A stretch of DNA of 17,943 nucleotides from Clostridia bacterium (GTDB lineage: Bacteria; Bacillota_A; Clostridia; Christensenellales; Aristaeellaceae): positions 1-17,943 of the forward strand of contig CAAEDZ010000170.1 of the NCBI GenBank assembly GCA_900754775.1, in the 5' to 3' direction. Both the position numbers and the translations under genes were made by a program. Below, one piece after another: positions 1 to 6,762 of the stretch. Under the pieces are notes generated by a model. That model searched no databases. It was not told the DNA's origin and saw only the letters and a program-made list of their open reading frames with translations. Each line of letters begins with the position of its first letter. The first letter of the stretch is position 1.

Positions 1-193
1 CGCTCATGCCCACGCCGGTGCAGAGGATGGCGAGCAGGCGCGGCAGCCGCGAGACGACGAGTATCTTCAGCTGCTCCATATCCCCTCCAAACAGCGACGG
101 CAGGTTCAGGTCGATGACGCCGACAAACAGCGAACAGACGCTGGCCACGATCAGGCAGATGCCCAGTATGATGGAGATGCGATGGTTCCTGAT
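1..193 (-). CDS. FecCD-family iron-siderophore ABC transporter permease, N-terminal part (cut by window edge)
   Basis: Only about 64 N-terminal codons are in the window; the rest lies to the left. The reading frame gives a hydrophobic first membrane helix (ISIILGICLIVASVCSLFVG) followed by VSRLPRLLAILCTGVGMS, the well-known FecCD/BtuC-type permease segment just before the second helix. Family knowledge: these proteins form the membrane channel of siderophore or heme importers, together with a binding protein and an ATPase. The start is odd. No ATG, GTG or TTG occurs in frame before the first helix. A good Shine-Dalgarno (GGGAGGGG, minus strand of 201-208) sits 9 nt before an in-frame ATC at 193. 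An internal ATG at 79 also has a GGAGGGG just upstream but would delete helix 1. I therefore give 193 as a provisional start. The DtxR-like boxes upstream support iron control. Confidence 0.75.
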   Translation of the reverse strand, partial: MRNHRISIILGICLIVASVCSLFVGVIDLNLPSLFGGDMEQLKILVVSRLPRLLAILCTGVGMS

Positions 194-222
194 GGCCGTT
201 CCCCTCCCTTGTGCGCGCTTTT

Positions 223-250
223 ATATTAGTTTCAACTAACAGATGTACAA
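223..250 (-). promoter_or_regulatory. Promoter of the FecCD permease gene
   Basis: On the minus strand a -35 TTGTAC (245-250) and a -10 TAATAT (223-228) are separated by 16 bases and point toward the permease gene. The palindrome at 226-239 overlaps the -10 and the spacer, so a bound repressor would block RNA polymerase. Seen by eye; no transcript data. Confidence 0.55.
226..239. promoter_or_regulatory. DtxR/IdeR-like operator, proximal box
   Basis: TTAGTT-tc-AACTAA is a perfect 6-2-6 inverted repeat lying inside the promoter of a siderophore permease gene. Iron-dependent DtxR-family repressors recognise palindromes of TTAG/CTAA type, whereas Fur boxes are built on TGATAAT. The assignment to a DtxR-type regulator is an inference. 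Confidence 0.5.
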
Positions 251-266
251 ATAAAAAGCGCGTGTA

Positions 267-280
267 TTAGTTAAGACTAA
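267..280. promoter_or_regulatory. DtxR/IdeR-like operator, distal box
   Basis: TTAGTTAAGACTAA repeats the 226-239 box with one changed inner position (5 bp arms, 4-base centre). The two centres are 41 bp apart, close to four helical turns, so both boxes face the same side of the DNA. This suggests cooperative binding of two repressor dimers. Confidence 0.45.
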
Positions 281-348
281 CAGCATGCATAGTATACCAT
301 GTCCCGCCCCGGCAATCAAGCGCTCCATGGGAAAAATAACCAAAATTT

Positions 349-372
349 GCCGACGGGATAACGGTTTTCGGC
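349..372 (-). terminator. Weak candidate terminator after the lacI-type gene
   Basis: The 281-455 stretch holds no gene. On the minus strand GCCGA...TCGGC (arms 368-372 and 349-353) can pair around a long loop and is followed by AAATTTT. The stem is short and the loop large, so this is only a tentative end for the maltodextrin operon. Confidence 0.25.
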
Positions 373-455
373 GGCGAACTTTCCCAAACGGAACAAACCC
401 CCCAATGGGTAAATATGAATAAACAGAATATATATGCAGCCGCGCCAGATGGGTC

Positions 456-1454
456 TCACGTCGAGTCCCGCGCGATGAGCCGCGGCGTGGTGCAGAAGCT
501 CTGCGTCTGCAAGTTCGGCTTGTGGATGCGCCGCAAAAGGAAGCGCGCCGCCTCCCAGCCCATGTCGTACATGTCGAGGTCCACGGCGGTGATCTGCGGC
601 TGCACGATCATCGAAAAGGGGTAGTTGTCAAACGTCATCAGCGCCATTCCGCCGGGAATGTCCACGCCCCGCGCCCGCAGCGCGTGCAGGCAGCCCACGG
701 CCAGCGTGTTGCTCGAGCAGACGATCACCTCCGGCCGCTCGGCGCGGTCGAGCAGCGCCTCCGCCGCCCTCGCGCCCTCCTCGTAGGTGAGGCAGCCGGG
801 GATGGTCTCCACGCTCAGCGCTTCCTCGGCGAACACCTCGTTCATGCCCTTCAGGCGGCTCTGGGCGATGGTGTCCTCGCGCGCGTTGCCCAGCAAAAAG
901 GCCACGCGCCGGTAGCCGCGGTCGAGCAGATAGTCCGCCGCCAGCCGCCCTGCCGATTCGTGGTTGACGTCCATCCAGCTCACGCCGGTGGAGAATCCCG
1001 GCCTGCCGATGACCAGATAGGGCAGGTCGGCCTTCATCAGCACCATTGCAAGCTGTTTGGTGAGGATGGTGGCGTGCAGGAGTACGCCGTCCGCCTGCTC
1101 GCGCAGCATGGCGTCCTGCAAAAGCGCGGGCGCGTCTGCGGCGCGCATGTTGCGCAGCAGCAGCGAATAGCCCTTTTCCTCCAGCGCGTGCGTCGCGCCG
1201 TTGATGATCTCGAACATGTGCGGGTTCTCGTAGCCGATGTTGCGGTAAAAATCGCTCACGAACAGCGCCGAGCCGCTCTTGCGGCTGGCGAAGTTGCGGG
1301 CGCGGGCGCTGGGCTGGTAATGAAGCTCCTCCGCCACGGCGCGCACGCGCCGCTTCGTCTCCTCGGCGATGCTGTAATGGTCGTTGAGCGCCTTGGAAAC
1401 GGTGCTGATGGAACAGCCCGCGGCGCGGGCGATGTCGTAGATGCTCGAAGGCAT
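456..1454 (-). CDS. LacI-family transcriptional regulator, last gene of the maltodextrin operon
   Basis: A 332-residue protein of standard LacI length. Residues 4-24 form the helix-turn-helix (IYDIARAAGCSISTVSKAL), residues 47-60 the hinge region, and the remainder the periplasmic-binding-protein-like effector domain ending in the usual dimerisation core (VDIPGGMALMTFDN, QPQITAVDLD). The ATG at 1454 starts 5 nt after the stop of the GH13 gene and has a GGGG/GAGGG ribosome site overlapping that stop, so translation is probably coupled. Its location at the end of a maltodextrin uptake and hydrolysis operon suggests a MalR-type repressor sensing maltose or maltodextrin and acting on the GAAAGCGCTTTC site upstream of the binding-protein gene. 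The effector is inferred, not seen. Confidence 0.9.
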   Translation of the reverse strand: MPSSIYDIARAAGCSISTVSKALNDHYSIAEETKRRVRAVAEELHYQPSARARNFASRKSGSALFVSDFYRNIGYENPHMFEIINGATHALEEKGYSLLLRNMRAADAPALLQDAMLREQADGVLLHATILTKQLAMVLMKADLPYLVIGRPGFSTGVSWMDVNHESAGRLAADYLLDRGYRRVAFLLGNAREDTIAQSRLKGMNEVFAEEALSVETIPGCLTYEEGARAAEALLDRAERPEVIVCSSNTLAVGCLHALRARGVDIPGGMALMTFDNYPFSMIVQPQITAVDLDMYDMGWEAARFLLRRIHKPNLQTQSFCTTPRLIARDST

Positions 1455-1459
1455 GTCCC

Positions 1460-3166
1460 TCACCCCTTGCGGAGAAATACCGCGTAGCCCTTTTCCTCCA
1501 GCGTGCCCGCCGCATAGCCGTCGGCGAGCAGCACCTCGCCCAGCGGCTCCACCGCGCGCGGCGCAGAGCCGGGATTCATGCACACGGCCACGCGCTCGCC
1601 CTCCAGGGCCCGCTCGTAGCAATACAGCCCGCCCTCGGCCCGCAGCGTGGCAAAACTTCCCTGCCGCAGCGCCGCGTGCGCGTTGCGCAGGGCGATCATC
1701 TTGCGGTAGACTTCGGTAAGCGGGTGTTCCCGCCCCCAGGCCATGGGCCGGCGGTATTCCAGCTCCGCCACGCCGTCCATGCCCAGTTCGTCGCCGTAGA
1801 ACACGCTCGGCATGCCCACGAACGTCATCTGGAACAGCACCGCCAGCGCCATGCGCTGCGCGTCGCCGCCGCAGAGCGAGAAAAAGCGGCTCACATCGTG
1901 GCTGTCGAGCAGGTTGAGCTGGGCAAAGGCTGCCTGCCGCTGGTAGCGCATCAACAGCACGCTCACGCGCGCGTCGAAGTCCTCCGCGCCGATGCTGCCC
2001 TCGGCGAAAAAGCGCTGGCAGAAGCGGCGGAAGTCGTAGTTCATCGCCGAATCCATCATGTCGCCCTGCAAATAGTGACTGGCGTTCTCCCACACCTCGC
2101 CGATGATGATGGCGTCCCGCTTCGCGCCCTTCACCGCCCGCCGGAAGGCGCGCAAAAAGCCGTCGTCCACCTCGTTGGCCACGTCCAGCCGCCAGCCGTC
2201 TACGTCGTATTCGCGCACCCAGTGCGCGCCGACGGCGCAGAAATAGTCGCGCAGCGGGGGATAGGCGGTGTCGGTCTTGGGCATCTGCGGCACGTAGGAA
2301 AAACAGGCGTAGCCCGGCGCCTCGCCCTTCGCGGGGAAGCGCACGTCCTCCGGCAGGGAATAGTAGTACCGCCAGAACGGCGAAGCCTTGCCGCGCCGCA
2401 GCACGTCCTGAAAGAAGGGATGGCGCCAACTGGTGTGGTTGAACACGCCGTCGATGATGACGCGCAGGCCCATGCCGTGCGCCTCGTCCACCAGCGCGCG
2501 GAACTGCGCGTCCGTGCCCATGCAGGGATCGACGTGGAAGTAGTCCAGCAGGTCGTATTTGTGATAGGAATCGGCGGCGAACACGGGGTTGAGATAGACG
2601 CAGTTGCACCCCAGATCGCGTATATAGCCGAGGTTGAGGCGCACGCCCTCCACCGTGCCGCCCAGCCGCGAGGCGCACATTTCCCCGTTCCAGGGCTTCT
2701 CCGTCCCCTCGCCGCAAATGGCCGCCCGCCCGGAGGCGAAGCTGTCCGGGAAGATGTTGTACACCACGGCGTCCGCCGCCCACGCGGGCACTTCCAGCCG
2801 GTCGGCGCGGTGGTCGTAGGGAAACTGGAAGCACTCGTAGCGCTGCCGCGGCAGTTGGCGCTCGAAGCAGTCACCGTAGTAGTACCAAATGCCGTCTTCC
2901 GCCTCCAGTTCAAAGCAGTAGCCCACGCGCTTTAGCTCCGTGCGCAGTTCCGCCTCGTACCAGTCGCCGTAGGCGTCGGCGCGCACGCGCGCCATGGGCA
3001 GGCGGGCAAAGGACACGCCCGGGTCGAGCGGGGCGCGGTCGGTGTAGTGGAGCGCGCAGCCCTTGAGCATGCCGTGCGCGGCGCGCAGGCGGAACACGAA
3101 GCGCCCTTCCTCCACGGCGTGGGCGAACTCACTGCGGGGGCGGTGGTAAACGGCGGCAAATTCCAT
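1460..3166 (-). CDS. GH13 alpha-glycosidase, neopullulanase/cyclomaltodextrinase/maltogenic amylase type
   Basis: A 568-residue protein with no signal peptide, so it acts in the cytoplasm on imported maltodextrins. An N-terminal CBM34-like beta domain (about 1-120) precedes the catalytic barrel. All GH13 regions are visible: DGVFNH at 239-244, DGWRLDVANE with nucleophile D328, GEVWE with acid/base E357, and LLDSHD with transition-state D424. MPKTD at 295-299 matches the fifth region typical of subfamily 20 (usually MPKLN). The family hydrolyses cyclodextrins, pullulan and maltodextrins to maltose or panose. The ATG at 3166 was chosen because AAAGGA lies 8 nt upstream, overlapping the TAG stop of the malG-like gene. 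Substrate preference cannot be read from the sequence. Confidence 0.93.
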   Translation of the reverse strand: MEFAAVYHRPRSEFAHAVEEGRFVFRLRAAHGMLKGCALHYTDRAPLDPGVSFARLPMARVRADAYGDWYEAELRTELKRVGYCFELEAEDGIWYYYGDCFERQLPRQRYECFQFPYDHRADRLEVPAWAADAVVYNIFPDSFASGRAAICGEGTEKPWNGEMCASRLGGTVEGVRLNLGYIRDLGCNCVYLNPVFAADSYHKYDLLDYFHVDPCMGTDAQFRALVDEAHGMGLRVIIDGVFNHTSWRHPFFQDVLRRGKASPFWRYYYSLPEDVRFPAKGEAPGYACFSYVPQMPKTDTAYPPLRDYFCAVGAHWVREYDVDGWRLDVANEVDDGFLRAFRRAVKGAKRDAIIIGEVWENASHYLQGDMMDSAMNYDFRRFCQRFFAEGSIGAEDFDARVSVLLMRYQRQAAFAQLNLLDSHDVSRFFSLCGGDAQRMALAVLFQMTFVGMPSVFYGDELGMDGVAELEYRRPMAWGREHPLTEVYRKMIALRNAHAALRQGSFATLRAEGGLYCYERALEGERVAVCMNPGSAPRAVEPLGEVLLADGYAAGTLEEKGYAVFLRKG

Positions 3167-3171
3167 AAGCA

Positions 3172-4023
3172 CTATCCTTTCACGGAGCCCGAGGTGACCC
3201 CGGACACATAAAAACTCTGCAAGCGGATGAACAAAAGCACGATGGGCACGGCGATGAGTACGGCGGCGGCGCAGAAGGCCGTGTACCAATCGTAGATATT
3301 GGCCTTGTCCACCATGGTATAAAGCCCCTTGGCCACGGTGTAGTTGTCGTAATTGTCCTTCATGATGACAGATACGAAGATAAAGTCGCACCACGGGGCG
3401 ATGAAGGCGTTGATGGCCGTGTTGACCACGATGGGCCGGGCGTTGGGCAGTATGATGCGCCAGAAGATGACGCTCTTGCTGGCTCCGTCCAGCGTCGCGG
3501 CCTCGTCCAGCGCCTTGGGGATGGTGTCAAAGAAGCCCTTGGCGATGTGGTAGTTGAGCGCCGCCCCGCCCGAGTAGACGAGGATGAGCGCCAGCAGCGT
3601 CTGATCCAGCCCCACCGCCTTGAGGAAGTGGTAGATGGCGATCATGCTCATGAACCCGGGAAACATGCCCAGCACCAGGGAGGCGTTCATCAGCGCCCGC
3701 CGGCTCTTGAAGCGCAGCCGCGAATACACATAGGCCACCATCAGCGTCAGCACCGTGGTGATCAGGCAGCTGCACACGGCCACCAGCAGCGTGTTGCCGA
3801 ACCAGCGCGGAAAGTTGAACAGCCGCGTGTCGGTGAACAGGCGCGCGTAGTTGTCCAGCGTGAACCCCTTCGGCCACAGATAGGGCGTGTACGCCCCCGG
3901 CTCGGCGCGGAAGGAGGAGAGCAGCAGCCAGAACACCGGGATCATCCACAAAAGCGCCAGCGCCGCCAGCAGCGCGTGCAACAGGAAGGACAGCCGCCGC
4001 CTGCGGCCCGATGCGTTCTTCAC
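3172..4023 (-). CDS. malG: MalG-like maltodextrin ABC transporter permease
   Basis: A 283-residue integral membrane protein with about six hydrophobic segments, beginning with LLHALLAALALLWMIPVFWL. The EAA loop that docks the ATPase is seen at 174-195 (EAATLDGASKSVIFWRIILPNA). The C-terminal FYVSGVTSGSVKG is the typical MalG ending. The start is a GTG whose last bases overlap the TGA stop of the upstream permease gene (GTGA), with AAAGGAGG about 10 nt before it, a classic translational-coupling arrangement. It partners with the MalF-like protein to form the import channel. No ATPase gene accompanies the operon, so a shared MsmX/MalK-type ATPase elsewhere in the genome is expected. Confidence 0.92.
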   Translation of the reverse strand: MKNASGRRRRLSFLLHALLAALALLWMIPVFWLLLSSFRAEPGAYTPYLWPKGFTLDNYARLFTDTRLFNFPRWFGNTLLVAVCSCLITTVLTLMVAYVYSRLRFKSRRALMNASLVLGMFPGFMSMIAIYHFLKAVGLDQTLLALILVYSGGAALNYHIAKGFFDTIPKALDEAATLDGASKSVIFWRIILPNARPIVVNTAINAFIAPWCDFIFVSVIMKDNYDNYTVAKGLYTMVDKANIYDWYTAFCAAAVLIAVPIVLLFIRLQSFYVSGVTSGSVKG

Positions 4024-5372
4024 TGGAACATATCCTCCTTTCGCACGGCGCGGGAGCGGTTGTACACCGCCAGAGAGCATAGCGACACCAGCATGAAGAT
4101 GAAGATGCCGATGGTCGAAGCCAGCGCGTAATCGTGATGATCCACGGTCAACTTGTAGAGCCACGTCACCAGCAGGTCGGTTTTCCCCGCCTGATAGTAG
4201 TCCAGCGAAAACGGCCCGCCCGCGGTCAGCAGGTAGATGACGTTGAAGTTGTTGATGTTGGCCACGAACGTGGTGATGGTCTGCGGCGTGGTGACGAACA
4301 CCATGTAGGGCAGCGTGATGCTGAAAAACCTGCGCACAGGCCCTGCGCCGTCCATCTCCGCGCTCTCGTAGAGTTCAGAGGGGATGTTCATCAGCACCCC
4401 GGAAAAGGTCATCATCGTGTAGGGGATGCCGATCCACATGTTGATGACCACCACCGCCATGCGCGCCAGACGCTCGTCCAGCAAAAACGGCAGCGGCGCG
4501 TCGATCCATCCCAGCTCCATCAGCGCCACGTTGATGGCCCCCGAAGGCTCCAGCGCCCGCGAGATGAGCAGCAGGCTGACAAACTGCGGGATGGCCACCG
4601 GGATGATAAACAGCGTCCGCCAGGTCTTTTTCGCCTTCACCAGCTTGTTGTTGATGACGACGGCCAGCAACAGCCCGAAGATGTAGTTGGTGAACGTCGC
4701 CAGCACCGCCCACACCATCGTCCAGCCGAAGATGCCGAAGAACGTGCGTGTCTTTACCGCGTTGCCGAGGAACACGTCGGTGACGTTGGTCATCCCCGTC
4801 CAGGTGAACAGACTGCCCGGCGGCTGATGATCGGCGTCGAAGTTGGTGAAGGCGATCAGCACCATGAAGACGATGGGCAGCACCGTAAACAGCAAAAGCG
4901 AGACCATCGGCGCGGAGAGCAGCGTCACGTGAAAGCGCTCGTCCAGCAGCGCGCGCGCCTCCACGAGCAGGGAGGGCTGCTTTTCCCCGGCGCGCGCCCG
5001 CTCGCAGGCGCGGCAGGCGCTCAGCAGATTCATTCTCCATATTACCACAAACAGCACGCACAGCGCAATGCTCAATACGCTGTATAAGAGAATGAGCATG
5101 GAGTTGTCGCCTGGGATGCGCTGATAGATCTGCAATTCCTCGCTCCACACCCGTGCCTGCGCCGTGTCGCCCAGCGTGCCGAATTTGGCGAGGTATCTGC
5201 CCCCGAAGCAGGCCATATAGGCGATGAACAGCCCCTCGGCAGCGAGATACAAAAGTCCCTTGGCCACCTGCCCGTGGCGCAGGCAGCCCAATCCCATCAC
5301 CGCGCAGGAAAGGCGCGCGGAAGCGTCGGCTTCCCGCAGCCTGCGCAGCAAACACCGCTTCGCTTTTTGCAT
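4020..5372 (-). CDS. malF: MalF-like maltodextrin ABC transporter permease
   Basis: A 450-residue membrane protein. Two N-terminal hydrophobic segments (about 37-56 and 92-112) precede the core permease domain, as in the longer MalF proteins. The EAA loop is at 336-355 (ESAEMDGAGPVRRFFSITLP). NNFNVIYLLTAGGPF at 374-388 is the conserved MalF signature after the loop, and the protein ends in YNRSRAVRKEDMFQ. The ATG at 5372 follows an AAAGGGGGG ribosome site by 6 nt. The gene lies 64 nt after the binding-protein gene, with a strong stem-loop between them, and its stop overlaps the GTG start of the malG-like gene. Confidence 0.92.
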   Translation of the reverse strand: MQKAKRCLLRRLREADASARLSCAVMGLGCLRHGQVAKGLLYLAAEGLFIAYMACFGGRYLAKFGTLGDTAQARVWSEELQIYQRIPGDNSMLILLYSVLSIALCVLFVVIWRMNLLSACRACERARAGEKQPSLLVEARALLDERFHVTLLSAPMVSLLLFTVLPIVFMVLIAFTNFDADHQPPGSLFTWTGMTNVTDVFLGNAVKTRTFFGIFGWTMVWAVLATFTNYIFGLLLAVVINNKLVKAKKTWRTLFIIPVAIPQFVSLLLISRALEPSGAINVALMELGWIDAPLPFLLDERLARMAVVVINMWIGIPYTMMTFSGVLMNIPSELYESAEMDGAGPVRRFFSITLPYMVFVTTPQTITTFVANINNFNVIYLLTAGGPFSLDYYQAGKTDLLVTWLYKLTVDHHDYALASTIGIFIFMLVSLCSLAVYNRSRAVRKEDMFQ

Positions 5373-5392
5373 ATCGCGCCCCCCTTTTGCGC

Positions 5393-5429
5393 GCAGAGGG
5401 GGCCGCCGCGCCCGCAGCAGCCCCCCTGC
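5393..5429 (-). other. Intercistronic stem-loop between the malE-like and malF-like genes
   Basis: GCAG and CTGC (5393-5396/5426-5429) plus GGGGG and CCCCC (5398-5402/5421-5425) form the base of a GC-rich hairpin with further inner pairs and a GCCC loop at 5410-5413. No T-run follows on the minus strand, so it is not a plain terminator. In other maltose operons such hairpins protect the upstream malE message or attenuate downstream expression, giving excess binding protein over permease. That role is inferred here. Confidence 0.55.
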
Positions 5430-5436
5430 CTGTCCC

Positions 5437-6603
5437 TTAGCCCTCTGTCGCCTGCGTCACGAACTGGTCGAGCAGGCCCTGCAGGTCGGCGGTCGAGTGG
5501 GCCTCAAATTCCGCGCCCAGCGCCTCCGCGGGCGTCCAGAAACCGGCCAGCACCTGTTGGCTGATGGCGTAGGCGCTCTGCGCCGCCAGCGCCGAGAGCG
5601 CCGGGTCGGCGGCCACGGCTTCGGAGGAAGCGGCGGCGATGTTGGAAGGCCCGTAGCCGCGCACTTCAAAGCGCCGCACCTGCGCCTCCTCGCTGGTCAG
5701 GTATTCGGCCAACATCATCGCCTCCACGGGGTGGGCCGTCTGCGTGTTCACGCCGAGGATCTTGCAGCCGAGGAAGGAACCCATCTGCACCTGTTCCCCG
5801 TCCACGGTGAAGGTGGGCAGCTTGCAGGCGCCGTAGTTCTCGCCCAGCTTTTCGGAAATGGCCTCGGCGCACCACGTGCCGCTGACCCCGGCGCAGACGC
5901 TGTCGCCGATGGCGCCCATCAGGAAGCTGTCGTCGCCGGGCGTGAAGGCCGGGTCGTTGCAGAAGGCGCGCACAGCTTCGGCGGCGGCCAGCCCCGCGGG
6001 GCTGTTGAAGTCGCACACCTGCCTGCCGTCTTCGTCCAGCCCCAGCGTGCAGCCATTGCCAAGGAAGAAGCTCGCCAGATACCAGCCGTTGGAGATGTCC
6101 ATCTGCACCTGCTTGCCGGCGGCGTTGGCGGCGGCGAGGATGCCGTCCAGCGTCTGCACGTCCTCCTCGGAGAGTACGGACTTATCGTAGTAGAGGAAAT
6201 AGCCGTTGTCGGCGGTCATCGGGTAGCCGTAGAGTACGCCGTTGACCGAGGCGGCTTGGATGGAACCGGGCGTGTTGGCGGCGACGATCGCGTCCAGATC
6301 GCGCGTCACCTCATAGAGCGCGTCGGCGTTGACGAGGTCGATGATCTGGTCGTCCGGGTAGGAAAACACGTCCGCGGCAGCGGCGGGGTCTTCGAGATAG
6401 CGCGTCTTGGCGTCCGCTTCGCCGACCACGCCGTAGGTGAACGTCCACTCGTTTTCCGGGTGTTCCGCGGCGAAGGCTTCGCACAGCTCGGCGAGCAATT
6501 CCTGATCCTCCTGGCTGCCCCAGACCTTCAGCGAGATCTCTTCCGCCAGCGCCGCGCTCCCCAGCAGCGCCAGCGCCAGCAGCGCGCACAGCACTTTCTT
6601 CAT
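5437..6603 (-). CDS. malE: MalE-like maltodextrin-binding protein (extracellular solute-binding protein family 1)
   Basis: A 388-residue exported protein. Residues 1-20 form a signal peptide (MKKVLCALLALALLGSAALA) with an expected cut before EE. The mature part begins ISLKVWGSQEDQELLAEL, the standard family 1 binding-protein start, and contains the hinge-region motif LYGYPMTADNGYFLYYDKS typical of MalE. The ATG has GGAGG 8 nt upstream. It should capture maltodextrins outside the membrane and deliver them to the MalF/MalG pair. Oddly, there is no lipobox: the only Cys in the signal region (C6) is at the wrong place for lipoprotein processing, although Gram-positive binding proteins are normally lipid-anchored. 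It is the first gene of the operon. Confidence 0.92.
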   Translation of the reverse strand: MKKVLCALLALALLGSAALAEEISLKVWGSQEDQELLAELCEAFAAEHPENEWTFTYGVVGEADAKTRYLEDPAAAADVFSYPDDQIIDLVNADALYEVTRDLDAIVAANTPGSIQAASVNGVLYGYPMTADNGYFLYYDKSVLSEEDVQTLDGILAAANAAGKQVQMDISNGWYLASFFLGNGCTLGLDEDGRQVCDFNSPAGLAAAEAVRAFCNDPAFTPGDDSFLMGAIGDSVCAGVSGTWCAEAISEKLGENYGACKLPTFTVDGEQVQMGSFLGCKILGVNTQTAHPVEAMMLAEYLTSEEAQVRRFEVRGYGPSNIAAASSEAVAADPALSALAAQSAYAISQQVLAGFWTPAEALGAEFEAHSTADLQGLLDQFVTQATEG

Positions 6604-6632
6604 GCTCCATACCTCCGTTTCGTTTTCGTCAT

Positions 6633-6648
6633 GTAAGCCGGCTCTTAC
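6633..6648. repeat. Inverted repeat at the malE transcription start
   Basis: GTAAG and CTTAC flank a 6-base centre (CCGGCT), about 5-20 bases downstream of the -10 element, overlapping the expected start of transcription. It could be a second operator or a 5' hairpin that protects the message. The arms are short. Confidence 0.3.
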
Positions 6649-6652
6649 CTAT

Positions 6653-6681
6653 ATTATCAAGGCCTGCGCCGGCAAAGTCAA
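6653..6681 (-). promoter_or_regulatory. Promoter of the maltodextrin operon
   Basis: On the minus strand -35 TTGACT (6676-6681) and -10 GATAAT (6653-6658) are separated by exactly 17 bases. Transcription would start near 6646, leaving a leader of about 43 nt before the malE-like ATG. It lies between the dipeptidase terminator and the first gene of the operon. Confidence 0.7.
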
Positions 6682-6692
6682 CGAAAATAAAC

Positions 6693-6704
6693 GAAAGCGC
6701 TTTC
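6693..6704. promoter_or_regulatory. LacI-family/CcpA-type operator (cre-like palindrome)
   Basis: GAAAGCGCTTTC is a perfect 12-bp palindrome with the central CG of LacI-family operators, and it matches the core of optimised catabolite-responsive elements (TGAAAGCGCTTTCA). It ends 11 bp upstream of the -35. It may bind the operon's own LacI-type regulator, CcpA, or both. Its position upstream of the promoter fits activation, or repression through looping or contact, rather than simple blocking. Confidence 0.65.
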
Positions 6705-6715
6705 TCAAATAGGCG

Positions 6716-6746
6716 TCAAAATGGGCCGCCGCAGACGCGGCGACCC
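6716..6746 (-). terminator. Terminator of the C69 dipeptidase gene
   Basis: A 10-bp stem with one mismatch (arms 6723-6732 and 6737-6746, loop AGAC) starts 16 nt after the dipeptidase stop and is followed on the minus strand by ATTTTG. It separates this gene from the maltodextrin operon promoter. Confidence 0.65.
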
Positions 6747-6762
6747 TTGCATTTCCCGTTCC

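Noticed and set aside
6..239. 77-residue plus-strand frame at the left edge
   Set aside because: It is antisense to the FecCD permease, lacks a ribosome site and runs through that gene's promoter.
1455..2834. Apparent N-terminal extension of the LacI-type protein in the same frame
   Set aside because: The upstream Arg-rich part is the GH13 gene read in a wrong frame. The LacI DNA-binding domain begins at ATG 1454 with its own ribosome site.
3173..3394. Upstream extension of the GH13 protein
   Set aside because: It overlaps the malG-like gene out of frame and has no CBM34 similarity. The ATG at 3166 has a good ribosome site and gives a normal family length.
5224..6636. 470-residue plus-strand frame opposite the malE-like gene
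   Set aside because: Antisense shadow; the minus strand has a signal peptide, binding-protein motifs and operon context.
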